Shown here piece after piece: positions 56,456-64,000 of a DNA stretch of 64,000 nucleotides (position 1 is the first letter of the stretch; every line of letters starts with the position of its first letter). Made by a program: the position numbers and the translations under genes. Location: contig NZ_JASPFK010000001.1 in assembly GCF_036855935.1 (NCBI RefSeq), positions 593,501-657,500 of the forward strand, read 5' to 3'. Origin of the DNA: Sphingomonas sp. LR60. GTDB taxonomy: Bacteria; Pseudomonadota; Alphaproteobacteria; Sphingomonadales; Sphingomonadaceae. Under the pieces are notes generated by a model. The model did not search any database. It was not told where the DNA came from and worked only from the letters and a program-made list of their open reading frames with translations.

Positions 56456-57640
56456 ATGACCATGCTTGCTGGCCTCCTATTCGCGACCCACGAGGCGGAG
56501 GATCGCTCCGGAATGCTCGCGGCGACGCTTCCGTTCGCGGCGGCCACGCTGATCGAATATCAGGCGCGACTGCTGGTCGCGTGTGACGTGGCGCAGATCG
56601 TGGTCGTCGTCTCGCGGCTGACCCCGGAGCTGATCGGCGCGATGGCGCGGATCGGACGGCGTGGGGTGGCGGTGGATGCGGTGCGCAGCGCCGCGGACGC
56701 GCTCGCCAAATTGCACCCGCTGGCGCGCGTCGTGATGGTCGCCGACGGGCTGGTCACGACCGAGGATGTCATCAGCCGCATGGCGGGCGAAGCGGGCGAC
56801 GCGCTGCTGGTGGTGCCGGGTACGCAGGCCGGCTCGACGTTCGAGCGGGTCGGCGGCGGTGCGGCCTGGGCGGGGGTGGCGCGGATCGATGCCGGGCGTG
56901 TCGCGGATGCCGCGCGGCTCCCCGAGGATTACGACCTGCAATCGACCCTGCTCCATGCTGCCGAACAGGCCGGCGCGCGGCATGTGACGCTTCGGCTCGA
57001 CAATATGGCGATGGGGCACGGCATCGAACGCCGCGCCGTGGCGCTGGAGGAGCGCGGGCGCGCGGTGCTGTCGGCGTCGATGGCGGTGCGGCCGAGCTGG
57101 TTCGAGCGGCTGGTGCTGCGCCCGCTCGCCCGGATGGCGATCCCGTGGATCGCGCGGCAGGGCATCGGGACCGAGGCGTGCAGCGGGGCCGCCGGGGCCG
57201 CGATGGCCGCAGGGCTGGTGACGGTCGGCGCCGGCTTCACGGGGCTGGGGCTGGCATTGGTGCTGGTGAGCGTCTTGGGTGCGGAGCTGGCGGGGGCGCT
57301 GGCGTTGTTCCGTGACGAACCGGGGCTGCTGCGCGCCAACCGCGCCGCGATCCTGATCGCGCCGGCCCTGGCCGTGCTGTTGCTGGCGCATGTCGTCGAT
57401 GGCGCTGCCGCGTCCACCAGCGCGCGCCTGCTTGCCTTGCTCGCGCTCGTGGCGGGGGGCGTCGGCGAGCGTGCGGCAAGCGCCGGGAGCCGCCGACCGT
57501 GGTGGGGCGTGGCCCCCGCCTATCTCGCGCTGCTGACGCTGTTCGCGCTGTTCGGCTACCCGGCGCTCGGCATCGGGATAGTGGCGGGCTATGCGGTCAC
57601 CACGCTGATCGCCGCGGTAGAGCGGCTGCGGCAGACTTAG
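56456..57640 (+). CDS. Two-domain nucleotidyltransferase-like membrane protein, probably degenerate
   Basis: A 394-residue protein. The first ~200 residues are alpha/beta and resemble a MobA-like nucleotidyltransferase by layout (LIEYQARLLVACDVAQIVVV then VVMVADGLVTTEDVISRMA), but the Gly-rich nucleotide loop is not conserved. The second half has about five hydrophobic segments (GLGLALVLVSVLGAELAGAL onward) like a CDP-alcohol phosphatidyltransferase, but lacks its DG..AR..D..D signature. The layout resembles fused inositol-phosphate cytidylyltransferase/DIPP synthases, from which it may derive. No enzyme function should be assumed. The ATG at 56456 or 56462 may be used. It precedes the DUF2336 gene by 30 bases. 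Confidence 0.6.
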   Translation: MTMLAGLLFATHEAEDRSGMLAATLPFAAATLIEYQARLLVACDVAQIVVVVSRLTPELIGAMARIGRRGVAVDAVRSAADALAKLHPLARVVMVADGLVTTEDVISRMAGEAGDALLVVPGTQAGSTFERVGGGAAWAGVARIDAGRVADAARLPEDYDLQSTLLHAAEQAGARHVTLRLDNMAMGHGIERRAVALEERGRAVLSASMAVRPSWFERLVLRPLARMAIPWIARQGIGTEACSGAAGAAMAAGLVTVGAGFTGLGLALVLVSVLGAELAGALALFRDEPGLLRANRAAILIAPALAVLLLAHVVDGAAASTSARLLALLALVAGGVGERAASAGSRRPWWGVAPAYLALLTLFALFGYPALGIGIVAGYAVTTLIAAVERLRQT

Positions 57641-57670
57641 CCGCCCATTAACGAACACGGCATAAGGGGG

Positions 57671-58774
57671 ATGCATGTCGGCTTCCTCCCTTATGCCAGC
57701 GTCTTGGGCGATCCGGCGCGGTTGGCATCCTATGCGGCCGACGCCGAGCATGCCGCCGGGCAACGGCTCGCTGTGGCGGTCGAGGACATTTTCCTGTCGC
57801 AGCCCGGGCGACTGGACGATCGAACCCGCGCGGCCACGCTGCGACTGGCGGAGGCGACGATCTGCGCGGTCGAGCAGCATGTCTCGGGCGATGCCGCGCG
57901 CGCGCTGATGGCGGTCGGCCGGCGCGAGGCGGCGGCGGTGCTGGGCTCGAACCGGTCGCTGGCGTGGCCACGCCTGCTGGACGCCGGATTGATGCGCGAC
58001 GCCGAGCTGATCGCCGCGCTGATCGCGCAGGCGCGGATCGACCTTCTTGATGAGTCGCTGGCCGCACAGCGCTCGCCGGACGCAGGGATGACGATCGTCA
58101 CCGCGTTGATTCAGAACGGTGATGCGGCGCAACGCGCTGCGGCGGGCGAGTATCTGCTGGCGGACGGGATGCGCCGCGCTGCGTCGGAGGGGCGCCATGC
58201 GGTGCTACCCGCAGCGATCCAGACCCGGATCGTCTGGTGGGTCGCCGCGGCGCTGCGCGAGCGGCTTGGTGCCGCGGGTGGAGCAGAGGCGGATGCGGCG
58301 CTGTGCGAGGCGGCGCAGCACCGGATCGCGCGCGCCAATGAAGGCCAGATTGGTGAGGCGGCAGCGCGGCTGGTACGCGCGCTGGCACCGTCGGTTGCGG
58401 ATCGGGGGGCATTGATGGTCCGCGCGCTGGAGAGCGCGCGCACGGCATTGTTCGCGGCGTTGCTGGCCGATGGGATCGGTATCGATGCCGAAGCTGCCTT
58501 GTCGCTGGTGCTCGATTCGGCGAGCGACCGGCTGTGGCTGGCGCTGCGCGCGGCCGGACTCGATCGCGATACGATTGCACGTGCGGGCTTTCTGTTGTCC
58601 GAGGCGGATCGGGAGCGCGATGTAACGATGCTGATCGAGGTGCTCGACCCGCTCGGCGCGCTCGAACCTCGCGCGGCGGCGGAAGCGATCGCGACGTTGC
58701 GGCTGCCGGGTGACTTTCGCGTGGCGGTGCGCGCGCTGGCGTCGCGGGCGCCGATCGAACGGACGAGGCCGTGA
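57671..58774 (+). CDS. DUF2336 domain-containing protein
   Basis: A 367-residue, largely helical protein of the alphaproteobacterial DUF2336 family, whose members are often linked to two-component signalling. Recognisable sequence includes LRLAEATICAVEQHVSGDAA near residue 55 and RPWPRLLDAGL-like repeats (LAWPRLLDAGLMRDAELIAA) near residue 95. Helical repeats of this kind suggest a binding scaffold. It overlaps the next gene by four bases (GTGA), implying a shared product ratio. The ATG at 57671 has GGGGG directly before it, too close for a normal ribosome-binding site, so a start a few codons on is possible. Confidence 0.75.
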   Translation: MHVGFLPYASVLGDPARLASYAADAEHAAGQRLAVAVEDIFLSQPGRLDDRTRAATLRLAEATICAVEQHVSGDAARALMAVGRREAAAVLGSNRSLAWPRLLDAGLMRDAELIAALIAQARIDLLDESLAAQRSPDAGMTIVTALIQNGDAAQRAAAGEYLLADGMRRAASEGRHAVLPAAIQTRIVWWVAAALRERLGAAGGAEADAALCEAAQHRIARANEGQIGEAAARLVRALAPSVADRGALMVRALESARTALFAALLADGIGIDAEAALSLVLDSASDRLWLALRAAGLDRDTIARAGFLLSEADRERDVTMLIEVLDPLGALEPRAAAEAIATLRLPGDFRVAVRALASRAPIERTRP

Positions 58775-60147
58775 CACGCGGCGCGTTCAACGCCTTGCTC
58801 GATGCCGACGATAGCGTGTTGAGCGCCGACGCGAGATTCGCCGATCTCAACGATCGTGCCAGCGGGCCGCGAGGCGGTGGTCTGGCGCTGGCGGCGGTGT
58901 CGGCGCTGGTGCGGATCGCGCGCGGGTTGCGCGTGCCCGTCGCGCGTACGATCACGATCGGCGATGACGAAGCCGACGGCGACTGGTACGTCCGCGTCGT
59001 GCCCGACGGGGACGGAGCCGTCGCGCTCGCCGGCACTCTGTTGCGCGAGCGTCCGGGTGCGACGCTTGCGCCGACAGCGATCATCGCGAACGAGCCGCCC
59101 GCCGATGCATCATGGTCATGGGAGATCGACGCCGGGCTGCGTGTCACGCGGCTCGACGTGGTGGCGGCGGCGCGACATGGGATCGATCCGGTGGCGGTGC
59201 TGGGGCAGCCGTTCACGACGCTGTTCGTGCTTGAGGTCGGAGGGGACGGCGCGATGCCGTTGCTGGAGGCGATGTCGAACGTTCGCGACTTCGCGGGGCA
59301 GGCGGCGACGGTGCGCGCCAGCCGGGCGCGGGTGTCGCTGGCGGCGCGGGTCCGCTGCGATGCCGCGGGCGGCTTCGCCGGCTTTGTGGGCGGGGTCTAT
59401 ACCGGGGTTGCTGCCGGGATCCGCGACGGTTTGACCGCGGCGTTCAACGCCCGCCTGCGTCGCACCCTGCGCGAGCCGCTCGACACGATCATCGCACAGG
59501 CGGAGAGCATCAGCGGTGCGGACCAGGGCGGTCTTGATCCGCACTACCGCGATTATGCGATCGATATCGCCAGCGCCGGGCGCCATCTGCTGGGGCTGGT
59601 CGACGATCTTGTCGATATGGAAGCGATCGAACGCGGTGACCTGGCGGTCGCGCGGGATGCGGTCGACCTTGTTGGAGTCGTGCGAGAAGGGGCGGCGCTG
59701 GTGGCCGCGCGTGCGGCGGCACGCGGGGTGACGATCGCGCCATTCGCTGGCGATACGATGGCGGCGTGCGGCGATTATCGACGTGTGCTGCAGATCGTCG
59801 TCAACTTGCTGGGCAACGCGATCGATTACTCGCCCGCTGGCGGGGTGGTGCGCGTGCGAGCGCGATATCGCGACGCAGAAGTGCGACTGCAAATCAGCGA
59901 TCAGGGGCGTGGGATCGCCGCGCACGATCAGGCGCGAATTTTCGAGAAATTCGCCCGCGGTGACGACAGCGTGCCAGGCGGGAGCGGGCTGGGTCTCTAT
60001 ATCGCGCGGCGGCTGGCGCAGGCGATGGGCGGATCGTTGACCGTGGAAAGCGAGAGCGGGCAGGGCGCGAGCTTCACGCTCGCGCTGCCCGCCGCTTCAG
60101 CGCAGGCGCCGGGCGAGCAGGATCAGCAGCAGTCCGAAGATCGCTAG
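58771..60147 (+). CDS. Sensor histidine kinase-like protein without the phospho-acceptor His
   Basis: A 458-residue protein with a histidine-kinase ATPase domain: N-box VVNLLGNAIDYSP near residue 345, G1 ISDQGRGIAAHDQARIFEKF near residue 375, and G2 GGSGLGLYIARRLAQAMGG near residue 405. PAS-like sequence fills residues about 105-215. At the dimerisation helix the text reads NARLRRTLREPLDTIIAQAE, where HELRTPL-type kinases have His at the first position; here it is Arg. It therefore cannot autophosphorylate in the usual way, or it uses another residue. No membrane segment is visible, so it is cytoplasmic. It starts with GTG overlapping the DUF2336 stop. Confidence 0.8.
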   Translation: MTRGAFNALLDADDSVLSADARFADLNDRASGPRGGGLALAAVSALVRIARGLRVPVARTITIGDDEADGDWYVRVVPDGDGAVALAGTLLRERPGATLAPTAIIANEPPADASWSWEIDAGLRVTRLDVVAAARHGIDPVAVLGQPFTTLFVLEVGGDGAMPLLEAMSNVRDFAGQAATVRASRARVSLAARVRCDAAGGFAGFVGGVYTGVAAGIRDGLTAAFNARLRRTLREPLDTIIAQAESISGADQGGLDPHYRDYAIDIASAGRHLLGLVDDLVDMEAIERGDLAVARDAVDLVGVVREGAALVAARAAARGVTIAPFAGDTMAACGDYRRVLQIVVNLLGNAIDYSPAGGVVRVRARYRDAEVRLQISDQGRGIAAHDQARIFEKFARGDDSVPGGSGLGLYIARRLAQAMGGSLTVESESGQGASFTLALPAASAQAPGEQDQQQSEDR

Positions 60148-60297
60148 GCCGCTGCCGTAATCGGCCCAGATGCCGCGCCCCAGCATGAAGCTGGAGCGCG
60201 GCCAGTTCACATAGCCCAGCCCCTGCGCGATCCACAGCGCCCCCATCAGCGGGCAGAGCACGCCGACGACGGTAAGGAGTGGGCGGAGCCGGAACAT
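60097..60297 (-). CDS. Small membrane protein (66 residues)
   Basis: Two hydrophobic segments (PLLTVVGVLCPLMGALWIAQ and LAIFGLLLILLARRLR) in a 66-residue protein ending at 60097. It begins six bases after the gltA stop codon on the same strand, so it is probably translated from the gltX-gltA transcript. Its last 51 bases overlap the 3' end of the convergent kinase-like gene. No family is recognised, though similar small genes occur next to gltA in sphingomonads. Confidence 0.65.
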   Translation of the reverse strand: MFRLRPLLTVVGVLCPLMGALWIAQGLGYVNWPRSSFMLGRGIWADYGSGLAIFGLLLILLARRLR

Positions 60298-60303
60298 ACG
60301 GGC

Positions 60304-61587
60304 TTAGCGCTGCCCGACGGGCACGTAGCTGCGCTGCGTCGGCCCGGTGTAGAGCTGACGCGGGCGGCCGATCTTCTGGTCGGGATCGGTGATCATCTCG
60401 TTCCACTGCGCCACCCAGCCGACGGTGCGCGCCAGCGCGAACAGCACGGTGAACATGCTGGTCGGGAAGCCGATCGCCGACAGGATCACGCCCGAATAGA
60501 AATCGACGTTGGGGAACAGCTTCTTCTCGACGAAATACGGATCGTTGAGCGCGATCTCTTCCAGCCGCAGCGCCGTCTCGAACAGCGGATCCTGCACGTT
60601 GAGCGCCTCGAACACCTCGCGCACCGTCTTCTGCATGACGGTCGCGCGCGGATCGTAGTTCTTATAGACGCGATGGCCGAAGCCCATCAGGCGGAACGGA
60701 TCGTTCTTGTCCTTGGCGCGCGCGATGAACTCCGGAATGCGCTCCGGCGTACCGATCTCGTGCAGCATGTTGAGCGCCGCCTCGTTCGCGCCGCCATGCG
60801 CCGGGCCCCACAGGCAGGCGATGCCCGCCGCGATGCACGCGAACGGGTTCGCACCCGACGAACCGGCCAGACGGACGGTCGAGGTCGAGGCGTTCTGCTC
60901 ATGATCGGCGTGGAGGATGAAGATCCGGTCCATCGCCTTCTCGACCGCCGGGTTCACCACATAGGGCTCGGCCGGTACGCCGAAGGTCATGCGCAGGAAA
61001 TTGCCGGTGTAGGACAGCGAGTTGTCCGGATACAGGAACGGCTGCCCGACGCTGTACTTATACGCCATCGCCGCGATCGTCGGCATCTTGGCGATCAGCC
61101 GGTGCGACGCGATCATGCGCTGCTGCGGATCGTGGATGTCGGTCGAATCGTGGTAGAAGGCCGAGAGCGCGCCGACGACGCCGCACATGATCGCCATCGG
61201 GTGCGCGTCGCGACGGAAGCCGCGGAAGAATTGCGCGAGCTGTTCGTGCACCATCGTGTGGCGGGTGATGGTCCGCGAGAACGCATCCAGTTCGCCCTGG
61301 TCCGGCAATTCGCCGTTGAGCAGCAGGTAGCAGACTTCCATGAAGCTCGACTGTTCGGCCAGCTCGCCGATCGGATAGCCACGGTGGAGCAGGACGCCCT
61401 CGTCGCCATCGATATAGGTCAGCTTCGACTGGCACGAGGCGGTCGAGGTGAAGCCCGGATCGTAGGTGAAGGCGCCGGTCTGGCCATACAGCTTGCGGAT
61501 GTCGACGACGTCCGGGCCGACGGAGCCCGAAAGGACCGGATACTCGAGCTGGTTGCCCGACAGCGTGAACTTGGCGGCTTCGGTCAT
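60304..61587 (-). CDS. gltA: Citrate synthase
   Basis: First enzyme of the TCA cycle, condensing acetyl-CoA and oxaloacetate. The 427-residue length is normal for the type II enzyme. The active-site His residues are in [12 protein letters not shown] near residue 265 and [15 protein letters not shown] near residue 300, with the catalytic Asp in [19 protein letters not shown] near residue 330. It lies 12 bases downstream of gltX on the same strand and probably shares its transcript, plus the small membrane gene after it. Confidence 0.97.
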   Translation of the reverse strand: MTEAAKFTLSGNQLEYPVLSGSVGPDVVDIRKLYGQTGAFTYDPGFTSTASCQSKLTYIDGDEGVLLHRGYPIGELAEQSSFMEVCYLLLNGELPDQGELDAFSRTITRHTMVHEQLAQFFRGFRRDAHPMAIMCGVVGALSAFYHDSTDIHDPQQRMIASHRLIAKMPTIAAMAYKYSVGQPFLYPDNSLSYTGNFLRMTFGVPAEPYVVNPAVEKAMDRIFILHADHEQNASTSTVRLAGSSGANPFACIAAGIACLWGPAHGGANEAALNMLHEIGTPERIPEFIARAKDKNDPFRLMGFGHRVYKNYDPRATVMQKTVREVFEALNVQDPLFETALRLEEIALNDPYFVEKKLFPNVDFYSGVILSAIGFPTSMFTVLFALARTVGWVAQWNEMITDPDQKIGRPRQLYTGPTQRSYVPVGQR

Positions 61588-61599
61588 GATCTTCTCCTG

Positions 61600-63048
61600 T
61601 CAGGCCCCGGTCGGGGTCATGTGGTCCGCGATGCGGGCCAGGCTTTCCGCGCGCCCTAGAAGGACGAGTACGTCGAAGATGCCCGGCGATGTCTTGCGGC
61701 CGGTCAGCGCGACGCGAAGGGGTTGGGCGACCTGACCGAGCTTCACGCCCGCTCCTTCGGCCACCGAACGCACCACCGCTTCGGTGGTCTCCGTATCCCA
61801 GTTGTGCACCGCGTCAAGCTTCGTGTGCAGACGCGAGAGCAGGGCGGGCGCCTCGCCGCCGAGCAGCGGCTGCGCGGCTTCCTCGATCGCGAGCGGACGC
61901 GCAGCGAAGAGGAAGGCGGTGGCGTCGGTCAGCTCGTTGAGGTTCGCCGCGCGCGGCTTGAGCGACGGCATCGCCGTGCGCAGGATCGAACGACGGGTAT
62001 CGTCGTGATCGAACTCGAGTCGCTCGGCGACCAGATCGGCCAGCCGCGCATCGTCGGCGGCGCGGATATAATGGCCGTTGAGGTTCTCGAGCTTCTTGAG
62101 ATCGAAACGGCTCGGCGACTTGCCGACGCCGGCCAGGTCGAACCATTCGATCGCTTCGGCGCGTGAGATGATCTCGGCGTCGCCATGCCCCCAGCCGAGC
62201 CGGAGCAGGTAATTGTCGAGCGCCTCGGGCAGGATGCCCAGCTCGTCGCGATACGCCTCGATCCCGACCGCGCCGTGGCGCTTCGACAGCTTTGCGCCAT
62301 CGCTGCCATGGATCAGCGGGATGTGCGCGTAGACCGGATCGGGCCAGCCGCCTTCGATCGCATCCATCGCGCGATAGATCGGCAATTGGCGGAAGGCGTT
62401 GTTGAGGTGGTCGTCGCCGCGGATGACGTGCGTAACGCCCATGTCGTGATCGTCGACGACCACGGCCAGCATATAGGTGGGCGTGCCGTCGGAGCGGAGC
62501 AGGACGAGATCGTCGAGTTCGGCATTCTGAACGGTAACGCTGCTCTGGACGCGATCCTCGATCGTCACTGCGCCTTCGGTCGGCGCCCGCAGGCGGACAA
62601 CATAGGGCTTGTCAGCGGGATAGTCGGTGCGGTCGCGCCACGGCGAACGGATGCGCAGCGGCTGCTTGGCGGCCTGTGCCGCGGCGCGCATCGCGTCCAG
62701 CTCTTCCTGCGTCAGATAGCAGCGATAGGCATGACCGTTCTCGACCATCGTCTGCGCGACGGCGGCGTGGCGATCGGCGCGTTCGAACTGATAGACCTCC
62801 TCGCCGTCCCAATCGAGGCCGAGCCAGCGCATCCCCGAGAGGATCGCGTCGATCGCGGGCTGCGTCGAGCGCGCGCGGTCGGTGTCCTCGATCCGCAGCC
62901 GGAACGTGCCGCCGTGATGGCGCGCGTATAGCAGGTTGAACAGCGCGGTGCGCGCGCCGCCGATGTGAAGGAACCCCGTCGGCGACGGGGCGAAGCGGGT
63001 GACGACGGCGCGGCCGTCCGCGCTGGCGGTTTTGTCGGTTGCGCTCAA
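61600..63048 (-). CDS. gltX: Glutamate--tRNA ligase
   Basis: Charges tRNA-Glu. The 482-residue class I synthetase has the HIGH motif as [19 protein letters not shown] at the start and the KMSKS equivalent as [12 protein letters not shown] near residue 250, with the family's [19 protein letters not shown] in between. A nondiscriminating form is possible, because many alphaproteobacteria also charge tRNA-Gln with it; this cannot be told here. The start codon is only 29 bases from the divergent comEC start. Confidence 0.97.
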   Translation of the reverse strand: MSATDKTASADGRAVVTRFAPSPTGFLHIGGARTALFNLLYARHHGGTFRLRIEDTDRARSTQPAIDAILSGMRWLGLDWDGEEVYQFERADRHAAVAQTMVENGHAYRCYLTQEELDAMRAAAQAAKQPLRIRSPWRDRTDYPADKPYVVRLRAPTEGAVTIEDRVQSSVTVQNAELDDLVLLRSDGTPTYMLAVVVDDHDMGVTHVIRGDDHLNNAFRQLPIYRAMDAIEGGWPDPVYAHIPLIHGSDGAKLSKRHGAVGIEAYRDELGILPEALDNYLLRLGWGHGDAEIISRAEAIEWFDLAGVGKSPSRFDLKKLENLNGHYIRAADDARLADLVAERLEFDHDDTRRSILRTAMPSLKPRAANLNELTDATAFLFAARPLAIEEAAQPLLGGEAPALLSRLHTKLDAVHNWDTETTEAVVRSVAEGAGVKLGQVAQPLRVALTGRKTSPGIFDVLVLLGRAESLARIADHMTPTGA

Positions 63049-63077
63049 GCGCGCTTGCTCCCAGGCTGGATAATCGG

Positions 63078-64000
63078 ATGGCCAGTTCAGCCGCGCCCGC
63101 CTCTAGCAAAGCATCGTCGGCGCTTCAAACACGCGCCGCGCATGGCATCGCTTTGATACAGCGGGCTGTCGAACGGCGGCTGGAGGCGGAGCGCGACCAG
63201 CTCGTCCTGTGGGTGCCCGTGGCATTGGGGGCGGGCGCGGCGGCGTGGTTCGCGCTGCCTGACCCGCGAAGCTGGGTTTCGGTGCTGTTGCTGGTGCTGG
63301 CGACGGGGTCGGCGGCGCTGGCGGTCGCGCGGGGCGGGCGTGCGCCCGTGCTGGCGGCGGTACTCTCGGTCGCCGTGGCGATGGGGCTGGCGCTGACCTG
63401 GGCGCGAGCGGAGCGGGTCGCGGCGCCGGTGCTGAGTCGGCCGGCGATCGCATGGCTGAGCGGGCGCGTCGAGCAGATCGAGCCATTGCCGGCACGGCGG
63501 TTGACCCGAGTGACGTTGACGGTCTCGAAATGGGACGGGGAAGGCTCCGCACCGGCGCGGGTGCGGGTTAATTTCGATGCGCAGGCGGCACCGGGCGGGC
63601 TGGTACGCGGCGCGACGATCCGGGTTCGGGCACGCTTGATGCCCCCCGCGCCACCCGCCGTCCCCGGCGCCTATGATTTCGCGCGGGTAGCGTGGTTTAC
63701 CGGCCTCGGCGCGACAGGCCGCGGCTTCCCCAATAACGATCACCAGCCCCGGCGAGGCGGGCGCAACCGACATTCGCGCGGCGTTGACGCGGCATATAGA
63801 GGCGCGGCTGGCGGGCAGCGCGGGCGGGATCGCCGCGGCGCTGGCGACCGGGGATACCGGCGCGATCGACGAGCAGGATGCGGAGGCGATGCGTCGCGCA
63901 GGGCTCGCGCATCTGTTGTCGGTCAGTGGGTTGCACATCACTGCCGCGGTCGGATTGGTGATGTGGCTGACCCTGCGGCTGCTGGCGCTGTCACCGCGGC
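63078..64000 (+). pseudogene. comEC: ComEC/Rec2 family protein, partial and frameshifted
   Basis: An inner-membrane channel protein for DNA uptake. The first 213 residues run in frame from the ATG at 63078: a basic segment, several hydrophobic segments (LVLWVPVALGAGAAAWFALP, SVLLLVLATGSAALAVARGG) and the DUF4131 part (VPGAYDFARVAWFTGLGATG). At the CCCC run at 63728-63731 the frame shifts; removing one C restores the conserved competence-domain start GLAHLLSVSGLHITAAVGLV and the family's AALATGDTGAIDEQD-type sequence. The gene continues beyond the window edge. A single extra C in a homopolymer suggests an indel error. Confidence 0.85.

Overview
The window is a high-GC chromosomal segment that looks like a member of the Sphingomonadaceae (Alphaproteobacteria, Sphingomonas-like). 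The evidence is the complete Entner-Doudoroff block (zwf, pgl, edd, glk, eda), three TonB-dependent receptors, a type-2 argC, an alphaproteobacterial direct-repeat SOS box in front of recA, a DUF2336 protein paired with a histidine-kinase-like protein, and many short palindromic intergenic repeats. No rRNA, tRNA, CRISPR array, prophage or transposase was seen.

Layout. 1-6600: end of a 2-hydroxyacid dehydrogenase gene, a small secreted Cys-repeat protein, a NIPSNAP protein, an exported M20 amidohydrolase, a TonB-dependent receptor and an entericidin-type lipoprotein. 6605-14315 (minus strand): MarR regulator, SH3-like protein, argC, zwf, pgl, edd, glk, eda, with three different palindromic repeats in the three gaps of the Entner-Doudoroff genes. 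14530-16632: secG and pyrG. 16789-21049: a GDSL esterase with a PEP-CTERM tail (frameshifted), a small heat-shock protein behind a clear sigma-32-type promoter, and a second TonB receptor. 21556-29084: lolC-lolD-GNAT-glutathione peroxidase (overlapping genes), an HdeD-like protein and dnaE. 29111-36904: TetR/DUF4188 divergent pair with a palindromic operator, a radical SAM protein, a VOC protein, moaB, a lytic transglycosylase, a uracil-DNA-glycosylase-like protein and ETF-ubiquinone oxidoreductase. 37134-38942: a lower-GC divergent pair, GlxA-type regulator and HD-domain protein. 39179-44122: TPR protein, ispE, recA, GST. 44322-53662: third TonB receptor, L,D-transpeptidase, lipoprotein, recN, bamD, mannose-6-phosphate isomerase-like protein, PAS-winged-helix protein. 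54030-60297: a little-described cluster of a membrane-anchored coiled-coil protein, a two-domain nucleotidyltransferase-like membrane protein, DUF2336, a histidine-kinase-like protein without its phospho-acceptor histidine, and a small membrane protein. 60304-64000: gltA, gltX and the start of comEC.

Function. Glucose enters central metabolism through Glk, Zwf, Pgl, Edd and Eda; citrate synthase feeds the TCA cycle and ETF-QO passes electrons to ubiquinone. LolCD, BamD, the TonB receptors, L,D-transpeptidase and lytic transglycosylase build or serve the envelope. RecA, RecN, DnaE and the UDG-like protein belong to DNA replication and repair.

Data quality. Five conserved genes (GDSL esterase, GNAT, lytic transglycosylase, bamD, comEC) change frame at a G/C homopolymer by exactly one base, and a TetR gene is also frameshifted. 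Several of these genes are normally essential or conserved, so the pattern looks more like residual indel error in the assembly than true gene decay. The best candidates for under-described biology are the 54-60 kb cluster and the intercistronic repeats in the Entner-Doudoroff block; nothing here proves a new system.
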